The notes beneath the pieces are model-generated. The model was not told the DNA's origin and did not search any database. It saw only the letters and a program-made list of their open reading frames with translations. The position numbers were made by a program, and so were the translations under genes. A stretch of 64,000 nt of DNA from assembly GCA_900404475.1 (NCBI GenBank), contig OUQQ01000009.1, positions 1-64,000 on the forward strand. Reading direction: 5' to 3'. Within the stretch, counting starts at the first letter, position 1, and each line of letters begins with the position of its first letter. Below, piece by piece: positions 11,579-24,513 of this stretch. The stretch comes from Spongospora subterranea. Taxonomy: Eukaryota > Endomyxa > Phytomyxea > Plasmodiophorida > Plasmodiophoridae.

Positions 11579-11860
11579 ATGACCACAGACGATATGTGCG
11601 ATCGCCGGGAGGATTTGGCCATCAAACTGTCGCAGACGGGCTGTTCTCATCTCTACGCCGCGCTTCAAGGTAAGATCTGGATCTGGGACGCTCGGCCCCT
11701 ATTGAAACCAAGTCTCCGGGTAGAATGCTTGGTGGAAAACAAACGAGATTGGGTCGCCTGTCAGCAGCATATGCAATCGTTCAGGGACTGCTTCGAGGTC
11801 AAAGATCTACCGCAAACCTCACCGGAAACATTTTTCCCCCAACAAAGATCTAATCTATAA
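11579..11860 (+). CDS. COA4: COA4-like twin-CX9C mitochondrial protein
   Basis: Two exons, 11579..11669 and 11724..11860 (75 aa); intron GTAAG...TAG of 54 nt. Splicing is needed to see the family. It removes a spurious segment and creates CSHLYAALQEC followed by CQQHMQSFRDC, two CX9C motifs, with a conserved-type LVENKRDWVAC between them. In known proteins this pattern is imported into the intermembrane space and oxidised by Mia40. The TGC...LQEC...DW..CQ..MQ.F..C spacing matches COA4 (CHCHD8), a cytochrome c oxidase assembly factor. The ATG at 11579 is used; an upstream GTG in frame is ignored. Confidence 0.8.
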   Translation: MTTDDMCDRREDLAIKLSQTGCSHLYAALQGKIWIWDARPLLKPSLRVECLVENKRDWVACQQHMQSFRDCFEVKDLPQTSPETFFPQQRSNL

Positions 11861-12381
11861 AGCAATAAAACCAAAACAACAATTACATTCTGTTGCACTT
11901 CCTGGATGAGTGAGATCACCGTGTCAACGGATCTCCGAACTACACTATACAGGTGCACTGTAACATGAGACATGGCGCCAGTCCATAACACCCACTGATA
12001 CCGTTACAAGGGCTTCGATTTAGTTGTGAAGATTATGGTTTGACATGTTGGCTCAGACATCCATTCGTCATATACGCTCTCGTGCTCTGAGAGTGTTCAG
12101 CAGCGCGGATAAAGATCTCATCATCGCGACTATATATGGGGTGCCGCCATTTCTATTTATAGACTGATACAATATCCGGTTATTTATGGGACCTGATTTG
12201 ACCGCCACAATAACGACCTAACCACGACAATCTGTGGATTGACTCAGTGCCTGTTTTACAGTATTGGGGTCGAGACTTTCAGGACCGCTTCAACGTTGGA
12301 GCAGCTCTTTTGAAGAAAAATCATAAATATAAATTTGTTTATGAATAAATACAATCCCGTCAAGATTTGATTACTTAACTG
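11861..12381. other. Intergenic between convergent genes
   Basis: The COA4 gene (plus) and the photolyase homologue (minus) converge here. The right part (12310-12370) is AT-rich with TATAAAT and GAATAAATAC, plausible minus- or plus-strand polyadenylation context. No gene seen. Confidence 0.4.
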
Positions 12382-13870
12382 CTACATATGATTTTCGCTG
12401 ACACCCGCGTTCATATCCATGCATAATCGCATTTCAAGACCCGGTCGAAATAATGAAGTGGACAAATCCTCAAGGACCTTAACAGCCCATTCAACAGCCT
12501 TATCGTCCTCGACCTGGCGTCGCAGGCGATACGCCCATTGACATCGCTGTTTAGGTGTGAGAAACCTCTTGGATCTCAGTTGTCTCTGTAGACGATTGAA
12601 TTCGATATCCTTCGTTGCTCCTTGAACCAACTGATGATAAGAAGACATTAATAGTTTGATATCGTCATCCTGCAATTCAGACAATAAAAATTCTGTTGTT
12701 CGACCAGAAAGATGGTGGGCGAACTGCCTGGTCAGGAATATATTTCCAAAATACGGACGGTGACCTCGATCGACACGGTCGAGTATTCTATAACACGATA
12801 GTGTTCCCATCTCTAAATGCGCCATCATCGTTAGAAATGCGTCCGATGGCGAACGAACGCCTTCACAATCGATATCAATATCCCGAGTTAGAGATGGCAA
12901 TGCAGCAATCAGAGACGATTCCGCCGCAGCCAACGAATGAGCTTCACTCGATGGTTCGTTATCGGGAAGGCCAAAGATAGCCACAGTTTTTTTCTCGAGA
13001 TATACACGGCGTGTTCCCGACACAAACAAAATCGACTGAACATCTGAATTGGGCACTGGCGATGGGCCCATATCGTACATTATCCTTTCAACTTCGCTGC
13101 TGACTTTCGCCGCCCCATCGGCAACAAACGTATCACATGATATAACCGAAATGGATGAATGACTAATCGGATAGACTAAATCGTTATTAATGGCAATGAC
13201 GCAACACGTGAAACAGGCAGCAAGCTTGTCGAACTCCGTTCTAGATGCGAAATCACAAAACTCATCTGTGAGGATCATATGCGGTGGAAACGCCGACGAT
13301 TCCCAATGTTTGATGAGGTGAATCGAATCATCGCATCGCCATATCAAACACGGAATGCCCCAAGAGTGTAAAGCATCGCGAAATCCGCGCTGGGCTCCTA
13401 GGCGCCCCTTTAAAAAGGCTGGCGCCATCATCGAGCGAATAGAGCCCGGGGCACCACGCTTAGTCTCAGGTGTTGAAACCGTCATTACTATAAGAGGAAG
13501 ACGTAATTCTTTCGCCAGCCAAAGCGACATATACAGGGCAACATTTTCCTAAATGACATCAACACCGGTAATGAAAATTGTGATTCTGAATGTAAAATAG
13601 GCCTACATGAATACGAAAACATGAATGGGCATAATACAGTATATGTGTGCCGCATTTACGATTATGTCGTGCAACCGGTTGAATGACGCGACGCCGAGGT
13701 TCGCGTGCGAACGCTGGGGTTTTTGACATCAAGAAGATATCCCTGGGGATGGACGGCGGGCATCGTTCAGCTTCTCGAACATCGCCGGCCTCAGGAGCAT
13801 CAATGATAACTGTACTATTCGGATGAAAGACCTCAAAAAAAGAGTCAACGGCCGTGGCATGGCTGTCCAT
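12382..13870 (-). CDS. Divergent class II photolyase homologue
   Basis: Two exons, complement(12382..13548, 13607..13870), 476 aa, about the usual length of class II photolyases. Across the join the N-terminal domain reads GTHILYYAHSCFRIH-ENVAL, at the place of the class II YWMxRDQRxxDNWAL block, then KELRLPLIVM and the alpha/beta segment GIPCLIW...MILTDEF. The C-terminal half keeps the outline of the FAD-domain helices: FLTMMAHLEMGTLS (for LxPYLHFGxIS), NIFLTRQFAHHLS (for ELxVRRELAxNF), EFNRLQRQLRS..QRCQWAYRL (for WNAAQRxLxR..MYWAKKI) and AVEWAVKVLEDLS. The DQR block, the HFG motif and the usual Trp/His C-terminal end are missing or changed. Repair activity is therefore doubtful. A longer N-terminus from an upstream exon cannot be excluded. 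Confidence 0.7.
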
Positions 13871-15284
13871 CACGCGAACGCCTATCAACCTTTTCAGTAC
13901 TGGTACAATCAGCAATAGTAAGCTTTCCTCACAATTATCAGCTGCTGTATCGGCTTGCAAGCGCGCTCGTTTCACCCCTCGTTTGAACCACGATTCGCAG
14001 CCTCTGTAATGCGGTTTTATAAAACAAACGAATATGGCCTAGTCGTATAGGTGCTGACCTAAGAAGAACCGCCTCCATCTTGTCCAGATCTTTCATAGTC
14101 TTGTTATCGCACGGTTCATGAAACCGATAAACTTCAATCCATAGAGTGTGAAAGTTGCCAATGGTGTCGATACGGGAACGGGTCAATGGACACTTCAACT
14201 CCGTAGACGATGAACTATCTCCATGATCCCGGTCGCGTCACGATCATCATTAACACAGATGAGAGATGAGCTATGTATTCACCTAACTTCAATACAAGTT
14301 ATTACATTTTGGAGCGCGTTAGTGTAAATATCACATTGACAGAATTGTTAAAAAAAGGTCATTGTTTAGGCTTCAAAATCTCGAATTTTCTATCAAGAAG
14401 TGAGTTTGTGCTCTCAAAACCACCCCATTTGTTTCGCCGGCTTGGCTTAACAGCTACAACCTCCTCAAGCGGATTACAAGTTTATGATGGGAGTGATATG
14501 GTAGTTCCAATAGGGCCGGTATTTCACCCAGCCATTGAAGTAATTGCTGGTAGGCGCCTGACAAGGTCTGCCATATACGGGTTGTGGTCGCGTTATTGGC
14601 CCAATGTTGGCTGTGGTCGTGATCGTCACTATTGCAGTCGGGGTTATAAGTACCGTTTGTTTGGAGACACCATCATTGATATTGACGACAATTTGACGAG
14701 CCGCTCTGCTAGAGGAATATCGAGTTAATCAGGGCATTTGTCAGTTGAAGATCTAGTGTAAAAGATCGATATCTAGTGAGTTTAAGATCAAGAGCAGAAT
14801 GATGATGTTTATGTCGGACCCGATATTGTACCGCCTTCCCTGTATGGTGATCGCCTATACTGACGACAACATTGGTCGCACCCTCGCAAGGTCACCGGCA
14901 CTTTACAATCGAATACTTTTCATTGATTGGCCGAACTGAAACAGATTTTGGTATTGATGTTCCAGTGTTTGAATAATATGCAATATTTGTGCTATTGTTT
15001 TGATAGATGAGTTAATCACCACCTTCGTCGTAATATCTAATGTGTTGGTGATCCTGTCAGTCAGCCTTCCTTCTCTTGGTTTAAATCGGGGTTTGGCTAA
15101 TGCAAAGTCTCTGCCATTGCTGTGGACCTGATTTCACATTGGGTTTGATGATCGATATGATGAGTGATATCTGAAAAGCTTTCGAGCTTAGACCCTACTG
15201 CAATCAAATTCTTTGAGGCCAGTTCCATCTGAACTTCCGAAATCAGTCTCGATTCCATGTCGCAATCCAATACAATGCCTTGTA
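13871..15284. other. Mostly unassigned; weak frames
   Basis: A minus-strand frame (about 13940-14198) runs into the photolyase 5' end and could be an upstream exon through an unusually short intron, but it has no ATG. A plus-strand frame of 151 aa starts at an ATG at 14273 and ends at 14728, while the opposite strand is also open across 14500-14728. I recognise neither. From 14730 to 15284 I see nothing. Confidence 0.3.
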
Positions 15285-17628
15285 TTATAGCAACCCGATC
15301 GACGCTAAAGCCGATTGTGCATTTTTCTTAGTTTGCTCCAAAGTTCCGCTTGTATCAACTTCAGACACATTTGCTGTCGTCAACGTTGGCCCAACCCAAG
15401 AACGTGCCATTCGTTTGTACACTTCCCCTATATTGAATATAAGCGCTTCATCGACCAAACAAAACGGACCGACGTACAGTTGGCGTCAGAAGCGTCCCCT
15501 TCACGTTTTTCAATTCTTTCACGATTCACATTCTGGTCCTTGCAACAACAAAGCAAAATAGCAAACACTACACCTTGATCTAGCGCCAACCCTCGAAAGT
15601 GTTCGACTTCCGCGGGTAAATTGAAGGTGGCATCAACTAATACCAATTTTCCCTGGGAGACGAGCTTCGAAGCGCGGACAAGCATCTCACCATATAGCAC
15701 CGCCTTTGCTTCATCATCGTACGAAATAACGGTGCCTGGCGACTCTTTGCGAATTACATCACTGCGTATGATTACAGAATGCGAGGTCAACGATTCCAGC
15801 GCGAGAGCAACTGTTGACTTTCCTGATCCTGGAAGCCCTGACACCAAAATTACCCTATTAATGAAAATTAAACAGAAGAAAGACCTTGAACGAAAATTCG
15901 AAATAATAACCCCGGTCGAGATGATGGAGATGTAATGAGCATTAGGGCGACATTCCAGTGTCGCTGCGCTCGTTTTCGAGATTGGTCCCGTTCATCGCCA
16001 TCAACGTCAACATCTAACGCTCTCAGTGCTGTCACTTTGGCGCGAACTATGCTGCGATACGATGAGTAAAGCGCAACCAGTGGCTACATATTGTTTAGAT
16101 TGATGTAGTTTGGGATTAGACAGGACGCCAATATGTGAGAACCACCTTTAATCGTTGAACATCTTGAATTCGACACGACTTCACATATTCAGCAAACAGC
16201 CGCTCTGGCAACGAGAAGCCAGCTGATTCATAAAAAAGATCCATGTACAGAAATGCGACATCTAATAATGGGTCACCATAGCGAAACCTAATCATCAATA
16301 TTCTATTACTATAGCGCTTCCTCTCTTTGAAGGTTTCCAAACAGCGCAGAAGACAACAAGAAAAAGTGAACAATCAAAAGCACAATGCTAATATGCTAAA
16401 ATTTCTCAAGAAACCAGCAATTGATGAAATTTCTAAGAAAACCCCACAAAACTAAGTAGTAACGACCAGATGGTGGTGAGCAACGCGAATCATGACTGAA
16501 CGTTCCAGCAAAGTCTAAGCGATGATGTTTACGAACCGGTCATTGAATTCTATACAGTCGATGATATTGATGGTACTTCCACATCGATACACGTGCTCTA
16601 ATCGTAAATCGCCATGGGAATCACAAATTTCGTCATTGATTGCCCGCTCTTGAATTAGGTCATGAACATCTGACAGAACCTATCGGTCGTTGGTATTGTC
16701 GAAAACTCCACTTTCTTCCTGATTGTTACCCACCTTCAGAGTTTGCGACTTAACTTGAGCAAAGACGCTGGCTGAGACGAATCCTAATGTGAAACTAAGA
16801 AGCGGAATATTGTATTGTCGGGGGACGGAACCTTGGCCGACATGCGAAGCGGTTTGCTGAAAGTTTTCATTGACGTTGAACAGAATGTTTTCGTACGAAC
16901 CAAAGGCAGATATTTGAGGAGATCGAGCGGCGATATTCATATGAAAATTTGCGATGACGCCTGCTATCGGAGCAAGGTCGTCCCCACATAAAGCACTAAG
17001 GCAAACAGTTGTTTTGTCAAATTTGGCGGAAAGATTTCGATTACGTCGACAGCAATAACGAAACCTATTCAACAACGCACCCTCGTTTCAAATCAAACAG
17101 CAATGACTGCTCATCAGGGAGGCGGACCATTTTAACTGCATATTCAACGACGACCATGTCGTCGGATATCGTATTAGGTTCAATCACGTAGCGTTGTTTG
17201 TCGTGATAAATCGGTACGACGTCCAGATAAACAGATGGGGCAAGACGCTTATTCAACTGTACTTCAGCTTCGCATAGCGCATGGCGCTTTTCCAAGGTCG
17301 AATAGTCGACAAACCCGAGTTCGACTTGTTTTTTTACCTTAAATACGACTGGATAGAAAGGTTCAGTTGTTTGTTTTGAAAGGGAATAACAACTTTGAAT
17401 TGTTGGTAATTTGGGAGTAATACGGGAAACTAAGGCATATTGGACATTACCGTCATCAAGAAGGAATATCACCGAAAGATGAGTTTGTTTGACGGCGATT
17501 TTATTACGGCAGGACGATGTGCGATATGATTCAGGATTGGACAGCCATTTGATCAGCGATGCTGTATGGGACGACATCACTGCATTATTGCCTTTACCGA
17601 TAGTGGTTGATTTCATTGCGCCATTCAT
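15285..17628 (-). CDS. Fused aminoglycoside-phosphotransferase-like kinase and AAA_33 P-loop kinase (COG2187-COG0645 type)
   Basis: Multi-exon gene, ATG at 17628, stop at 15285. The N-terminal part matches the family opening: VKKQVELGFVDYSTLEKRHALCEAEVQLNKRLAPSVYL (in two pieces) and VEYAVKMVRLPDE. Then come IANFH..., AFGSYENILFNVNENFQQT, the APH catalytic loop HGDLRLEHV, IDCIEFNDRF and, across an intron, RYGDPLLDVAFLYMDL. A linker ALYSSYRSIVRAKVTALR leads to the kinase half, with Walker A GLPGSGKST (about 15815-15845), Walker B VLVDATF and DASDANW. The C-terminal exon VDTSGTLEQTKKNAQ probably follows a 37-nt intron. In bacteria this two-domain architecture is common and its substrate is not established. 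The introns show it is resident in this genome. Several internal joins remain approximate. Confidence 0.85.
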
Positions 17629-18435
17629 TCCGTCGATCAACCGCCTCCTATACAGCAGTCCTACACTGCACTACCGCCAACCGGTATTGTATCAACCATG
17701 GTAGGTACATGGCGCTTCATCATCACATATCATGGCCAACCGCCGACTGCCTTTGTGGCACCGACAAAGAGCGTCTGATAGAACCTATTGGTAGTTCATT
17801 GGAATTGTGGTTGAAGTACACTATGGCCATGGGGTTTATCCATTTTGAGTATCCCAGCTTAACTCGACTCAATAAAACAAACCCTTAACTCGTGACCAGA
17901 AACGGAGAATCGATTTTCGGAAAGGTGGACGTGACATGCGAAGCTCAGGGTTCTGATTGAGGTTTTCCTCAATATTATTCGAACTTGTTTGCTAAATGTT
18001 TGGTATGCATTGTATGGAATGTTCTCTTACGAATAAGGAACACATCAAATCGGGAGTGTTTAACAAGTGAAAAGTAATAAAGTAGGTTTGTCGACTACTT
18101 ATGGTCTTCATTTGCTGTCAGCATAAGTGACCTATTTCCAAATAACACATTGTTTGCCTCAGTATGAATATCGCCTTTGGATCATTGTTTTCAACAACAG
18201 ATTGATAGTACAGAGCTCTCTTGAATTTCTTATTAGCTGATGGATTATATGCCTGATGATATAGTTGCTGGCTGACGAAGGTTCCGTGATGATGTTGAGA
18301 TTACATTGACACGAACTTCACAAAGCAAATAACTGTGACGAACTCGACAAGCGATTAAAAACAATGAAACCAGATAGTTTATGAATAGATTGTATGATAA
18401 AGATAATTGTGAGTTGAAGATATAATGAATTTGAT
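17629..18435. other. Intergenic, AT-rich
   Basis: 5' side of the APH/AAA_33 gene and 3' side of exportin-5, both on the minus strand. Plus-strand frames at 17489-17888 overlap the 5' end of the former and have no family features. Nothing else recognised. Confidence 0.4.
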
Positions 18436-21400
18436 CTATGGAAATAGGTCCGGAAGCGATATCGCGGGTGATGATGGGCGAGTATTTACCCCATCTTTTT
18501 CGGGAATGACAAGATGGGAAGGTAAATCTGAGATGTACAGGTTAGTCGAAGAGAAATTACTGAACCTTTGAAGCGGATACGGACCTTGAATGCGATTATC
18601 TTTGAAGGAATCTTGTCCAGGAACATAAGTCAGAAGAAAATTACGAACCGCAGTTCGCATCGCTTTCGTGGACTGCGCCGAAGACCGCAGCAGCTCGTCA
18701 AGAGAATCAACTGGGATATGGTTATACATCACGAAAAGTTGCGTTCAGCGAAATTACCTTCACCGATGACCACTTTCGGAATAGCACACATCAATCTATA
18801 TGGGGTGTTGTCGACGTTGGCAAAATGCTTGAGAATTTCGTAGCAAACGCCAATGAAATCTGAGTCAGAGCACAAGTTCAACGTTACTAATTGGATTGAT
18901 CACCAATTATGTGTAAATTAACCTTGACTTGGTCCCGATGAGGAGGCGGCGGTTTTGGTCATTGATGCTAACCACCTAAGACATGTTTCTAAAATCTTGA
19001 AAGTTGTCTCATGAGTATGGGATAAAGGGGCCGTGTAAGGGAGAAGACGTGCAACTAGAGCCGCGGCACGTGTCTGAGATGTCGAATCTGGAACCTGCAA
19101 GGCCATATGAAGAATGTTAAGAATTGAACCTATAAGTGATGGATCTTCACAAATGGCCCCGCAAGCCGAATCATGTCTGACACCGGTCGCGCGTAAAACC
19201 GTTGGTTGGTGATCGGTAAACCTGAGCGACAAACAATAAGCTAAATCCGGCATGTCGAGATATAAAGCAAAAAACGTACGCTACCCAATTATGGGGGGAT
19301 AACGCTGTTTGCATTGCCTGCAGTAATACGCGCGTACATTCCCTTAGAGAATTTTCTTCAAACACTTCCCTTTCAATGCTGCCCTCAACTTGCGACCCTA
19401 AGACTTGAGACCATTGCAGCGATAGACGTGAGAACAGCACAGTTACGATTCGTGAAAACACGAACATGAACCTGTTTGCATGCATGAACAACAACACGGC
19501 AGATATACATTCTGCCATACATAGGGTGCTGAATAGAACATTTGTCAAGAAACACGACCCAAAACTTGCTGAGGACGGTTGTAACTCGGGTGTGATGTAA
19601 TGCGTGAGGGCCAACACCCAAGCAAGCATCCGAGAGACAAGTTTGGACAACGACGTTGAGCAGATCGGACGTGAAGAAATAAGGGCAGGACGTCGACGAG
19701 GATAACCATTGATAACATTGATCTCGGATTGAGTCTGCGTCAAGATAGAAATGAGACAAATTTGGAAACTCTCAAGACACAAAAAGTAAAGAATAAAATC
19801 GTTGGTGAGGCATCGAGGGCAGCAGTGTCAAGAAAGGGGCGCAAAGGTGACATTTCCTGAAATTGAGACTGCAGATAAATGTGTAAACCTTTGTTTTCAT
19901 GGCATAGAATAACCTACAGAGTTGGTTTCGCACTTGTTCGGTTGCGATTTTATGTTCAGGATTATTGGAATACAGCTGAATTGAAAAATTTGAGAGCGAA
20001 TTCAGAATTCAAAAGGAAAGCCAACCTGTTCAGCAAGACGATCACCTCCCTGAATCCACGGGTCGAGAATGGCTTGAGCAGCAGGTGAAGCCTTGCTGAA
20101 AAGAGTGGACGACATCAAATTATGAATGTGCGACACCAGCGTGAGAATTTTGGGAAGTAAAACGCTCACTGTTGACCACAGTAACTAACAGACAGTTCAT
20201 AAGCATTGCAAGAGGGCTTTTTGAAAAAATAAAAAACCTTTTGCGCCTCAGTATCACCTTCGGGAATGGCGAGTCCACGAAAAACTGATTGCAGCGTGTT
20301 GATTATCGCACAAACTCGTCGACGTTGATCGCGATGAGCAATGGCAAAATCAAGGTCCACCTGTAGAATTGTTGATTCCCGTATACCGAACATCTGCAAG
20401 CAGCGCCTCAATTTAAAACAAGAAACATTAGAGGAAGCGAAAACATCGGGGCGCACCTCGACAAACTGGGCGATGTCCATCCCAACTAGTTCAACCGAAT
20501 CGCGACGGGCCAGCTGCGTAACATAATCGACACGTGACACCGTTGATGACAGGGCGTTACAAATAGTAACAAGACATTCCAGGAGTAATGGGGCGTGCAT
20601 TGGACGAGTAGAGCACAGAGAATGCATTACTTGAGACAGCTCATCGAACCTGAAAAGACAATAGTAAGATACCTATTGAACACTTGAACTGTTTGACACC
20701 TAATATGGATGATGAGATGGGCGAGAATATGCAGCTTACCATTCGAGAAGTACAGCAGCACAGTGACGCTTCTTCGATAAAACCATTAATGAATATATCG
20801 CTTTGCGCTGATGCGCGATAGTATCTCCGCGAACTACATCAAAATTCTCGTGATGGGGCGGTATAAAACCATTAATCCACAGCAATTTCTCTACAACAGC
20901 TCGGAGCGCCTATATAAACCAACAAATTGATATTCAGAAAGTTATAGAGACGTCAAAACGAGCAAATAACCGGATACGCGTAGCACCAAGAACAGAATAA
21001 AATTTGGATACCAAAAATAATATTAATAATGACAACATTTCTATACCTGAGGTGTTTTAGAGAGCATTTCATGGAAAAGAATCAGGACGTGCGCCTGCCT
21101 TAACAGCATATGCGGATCGACGACATTTGTTGACAGAATCGACGCCACCAAATACTGCAACATTTCCGTTATCGAGGCATCAGCAGTAGAGCCAGAACGA
21201 AACGGTGAGCAATCAAGTACAGCGGCAAGCAAAGTACACGCCGACTGTAATTCAACAACCTGAACCCCAATCAGCAATGAGCTCATGAAAAGAACGCAGA
21301 AAGTTCTACGGCGGTAGACTGAGAACTTGCATATCCCGCAACGTTGAGATGATCATTAGGCTTAACGTTCAGCAGTCTGACGACGTGATGCCCGACTAGT

Positions 21401-23732
21401 CGTAGTGAAACAAGTGATGCCTCGACCGCAATTACTTTTACTAAATCTAAAAGTGCAGTGCGATACTTTTGATAAACCCTTTGAAGTTCATTTTCATCGT
21501 CCTCAATGTCGTCAGCTGTACATTTACATCATTAAATGGAGAAACATTTGTCTAAAAAATGGAAAACAAGTTTCGAACCCGATCAACATGTGAAACGGAT
21601 AAAAATCATTGCATTTGTATGGAGAGACGCAGCAAATACATAATGTCGTCAAACCTGAAGAATGAGCGGGTATTCGAGTAGCAATAAGCCTCTCAATGAC
21701 AATGACAAGCAGTTCTTGCAAAATGGCAGCCCGCTGATCAACGGGGATGATGCTACGGGCTGCAGCCGAAAGGGGTGAAATCGGTGCCGAGGTAGAAGTG
21801 TTCGCATCAGCGGAAGCGACGACCATAGAATCCTTTATGAGTGGCGTCCACACAGAGAGAATCGCGATTCCAATCTAAACAAACCATCAAACAACCATGA
21901 CTGCAAACATCTGTAATATCAACGCGAACGGCATATACAAATAAAAGCGCAAAAAGACAATGGATACCGTTAAAAGAAATTTAGTCATTATTGGTACAAA
22001 CGAATGCTTGGTAAAATTTCGATCAAAAAAGCAGTATTACACAAAGTAAGGACAACCTCAGAATCATCAAACTTCAAAAGATCGCCAAGAAGTGACAAGT
22101 ACGAGTTACGAAGCGTTGTGGGCCCCTCGCCTAATTGGCGAATTAAAATGATGAAACACGTGGTGAAGCGCATTAGATTACTGAGCCGTTGACGATGAGA
22201 TTTGGATAGGACCGATAAAAGTTCTATCGCAATTTTTACAAGATGCTTCTGCTCGGGAAACGGCGTCGATTTTACTAGCGTCGACGTGATAGATATAGCA
22301 GATGCCCACACGGCGTTGATTTCTGAATCGTACTTTAGGTCGGTCTGGAAAAAGGAAAATGCTCAAACAAGAAAATCTTGTAGAACCTGAATTCTCACAG
22401 TCGTAGGTTTTCTAGAGCATATGCGCTGTAGTGGTTCACAAGCACTTTCAAAATGCTGTGGAGACACAAGCGCTGCGGCTAACGACGACAAAACGCGTCC
22501 ACCAACGATGTTAGCAAGGGAGCACTGTAAGAAAAAATAAATACAGACCAAAACGCTATTTACAAAAGCATTTAACATTGCTGCTGAACTCGAAAATTTT
22601 TGAATACAAACCACAAGCTAATAATTACCCAGTCAGCATATGATGTAATGCACTGAAATGCGGAAGATACAACGTGTTGGCTGGATGACTGAAGACAAGA
22701 AATTAGGAAAGGATTAACCTCTGGGAGAACCGTTTCCAGTCCAGTACGAATTTCAAGCCGGCGACGTTCCTGTACAACAAGACGATATGCAATGAGAGAT
22801 CTGTTAATATGATTTTGAGGTAAATCAACAGGTAGATTACCGGAAGAAAAATTCGGCCAGACACGGTTGGCTTGAGAACCAGCTCAGCTAATGCCGAGAA
22901 CACCAGAATTGTTAACTGGCAGGATGTAACCGTGGTTTGCGCCGCCTAAGGAGACCAGTTCCAATTTTCAACATAAACCCATTTCAACAAAACAGACGTT
23001 ATGACGAAAAATCAAAACAATGTGAAAATATCAGGAAATACGACCTGAAGCAAGTCGATATGCAGATTAGGCCATTGCTGAGGCCATTCACGTGCAGCAA
23101 TTTCAACGACAATTCTAGCAACCATCTCTTTTACAAATTTCACGTCGGTGCCGTCGGCTCGACATCCGCTCCTAATCAGGTTCATGCTTGTATTCATCAT
23201 CATCTTAATTGAAAATCAAACGAATCAGCCGGATGACATAGCAATTAGCTAAAAATGTATTGAAGAAAAATCGAGATTGATCACACCAAACAAAGAAAAT
23301 TTATGAAAATCGAGATTACTCACATCAAATAGAAGAAAAAAACACAGCATCGAAGCAATGAGACCGCGACAGAAACGACCTTATAGGAACAGAAAAAGAA
23401 ACAACATAATGGTTTTTTCAGATTCGAAAAAACTGCAAAGGGACCAAACATGCAATAATATAACAGATCAATGGAACCTGCTTATCGGGAGGCGACAATG
23501 CATTCCAATGATGGTCAATAATGGCAATTATTGATTGAAGTCCGAAATGTCGAGCATGATCGGGCATTGAAGGGGATGAAAGTTCCAGCGCAACTTCCAC
23601 CGAACGGAATCCAGTAGCTCGAAAATCGTCGCAGAATTTGGACGCTGCGTCGCGCTGGGCTTTGGAGGTGCGCCCATCATGGATTGCAGCCAAGGCGGCT
23701 AGAACTCCTCCACCCGCCTCAGAATACGACAT
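18436..23732 (-). CDS. XPO5: Exportin-5 (XPO5/HASTY) homologue
   Basis: Long minus-strand gene, roughly 5.3 kb and many short exons, start ATG 23732, stop near 18436; individual joins were not all resolved. The N-terminal exon carries HARHFGLQSIIAIIDHHWNA and a following exon RIVVEIAAREWPQQWPNL. These are the two best-conserved blocks of exportin-5: ARHFGLQ..E..., and VEMIKREWPQHWP in the Ran-binding HEAT region. The R-EWPQQWP form favours XPO5 over XPO1, which has EWPxHWPTF. The rest is helical HEAT-like sequence in successive frames. In animals and plants the family exports small hairpin RNAs, tRNA and some proteins with RanGTP. The final exon (DSLDELLRSSAQSTKAMRTAVRNFLL) fits the C-terminal helices. 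Confidence 0.8.
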
Positions 23733-24513
23733 ACAGTAGATAAACTACAGCTTCCTTTACGGAGTCCGGAGCGGCATTCCCTTTTTCGGGCAGGAAATCA
23801 TCGAGATCGAGTGTGCCATCTTTCTCTTTTACAAGTTTCATTAAACGATATTGCAGTTCAACCTTAGATTTTGTTTAGATTATGGCGCATAAAGCGAGCA
23901 CAGTTTATATTCATGAGACTGTTTTTCGATAAATGATGTCATATCTCGGAAATAATATCGTCGCTTGTTTTTTTCAAAACAAGATTGTTATGAAATAGCT
24001 GTTCGTTATCGTCTACAATGAGTTTAAAATTCATCATTGCTGCTCTTCTTCGTCCGTCAAAATCTTGATTTTGTTTTCAAGTGTTTGTAACTGCACTACC
24101 TAGTTGACAATATAGGACCGTATTCATATGCAACGCATCTTAGCCATAACGACGATGGGATGACCTTAGTCGTCAACCGAACATGTGATTGAATTTGTCA
24201 AGTCGATAGCGGTGGTGACGGGTCGATCGTGTCCGTACCGTTGTTCGCTGTGTATCATGTGTACATTACGACTCACGAGACCAAACCCAATGTACACACA
24301 AACACAGTGGATGAGTCCTATTCCTGCGAGGCCAAGCCCTATGATTATTATGACCCTCAAGGGCTAAGCAGTCTTCATCGCCAGTCCGGAAATTGATCAC
24401 CATTCTCTGCGTCGCATGGCCGGAGCAGCGCCGGATTCGCAATTGGGCTACGTAATCGCGGTTTCAGGACCAATTCCGGTGAATGTCCCCTAAATATTTC
24501 ACAAAGCTTGACC
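23733..24513. promoter_or_regulatory. Divergent region between exportin-5 and the two-pore channel
   Basis: Both genes point away from this 0.8 kb. A minus-strand frame at 24166-24360 has a strongly hydrophobic segment (VIIIIGLGLAGIGLIHCVCVYIGFGL), but it lacks a convincing start or neighbouring exons. I see no named promoter motif. Confidence 0.35.

Noticed and set aside
13938..14198. Upstream exon of the photolyase homologue
   Set aside because: It could join only through a 31-nt intron and has no ATG. The ATG at 13870 already gives a normal-length protein.
14273..14728. 151-aa plus-strand gene
   Set aside because: Has an ATG but no family features, and the opposite strand is equally open for 75 codons. 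Left as unassigned.
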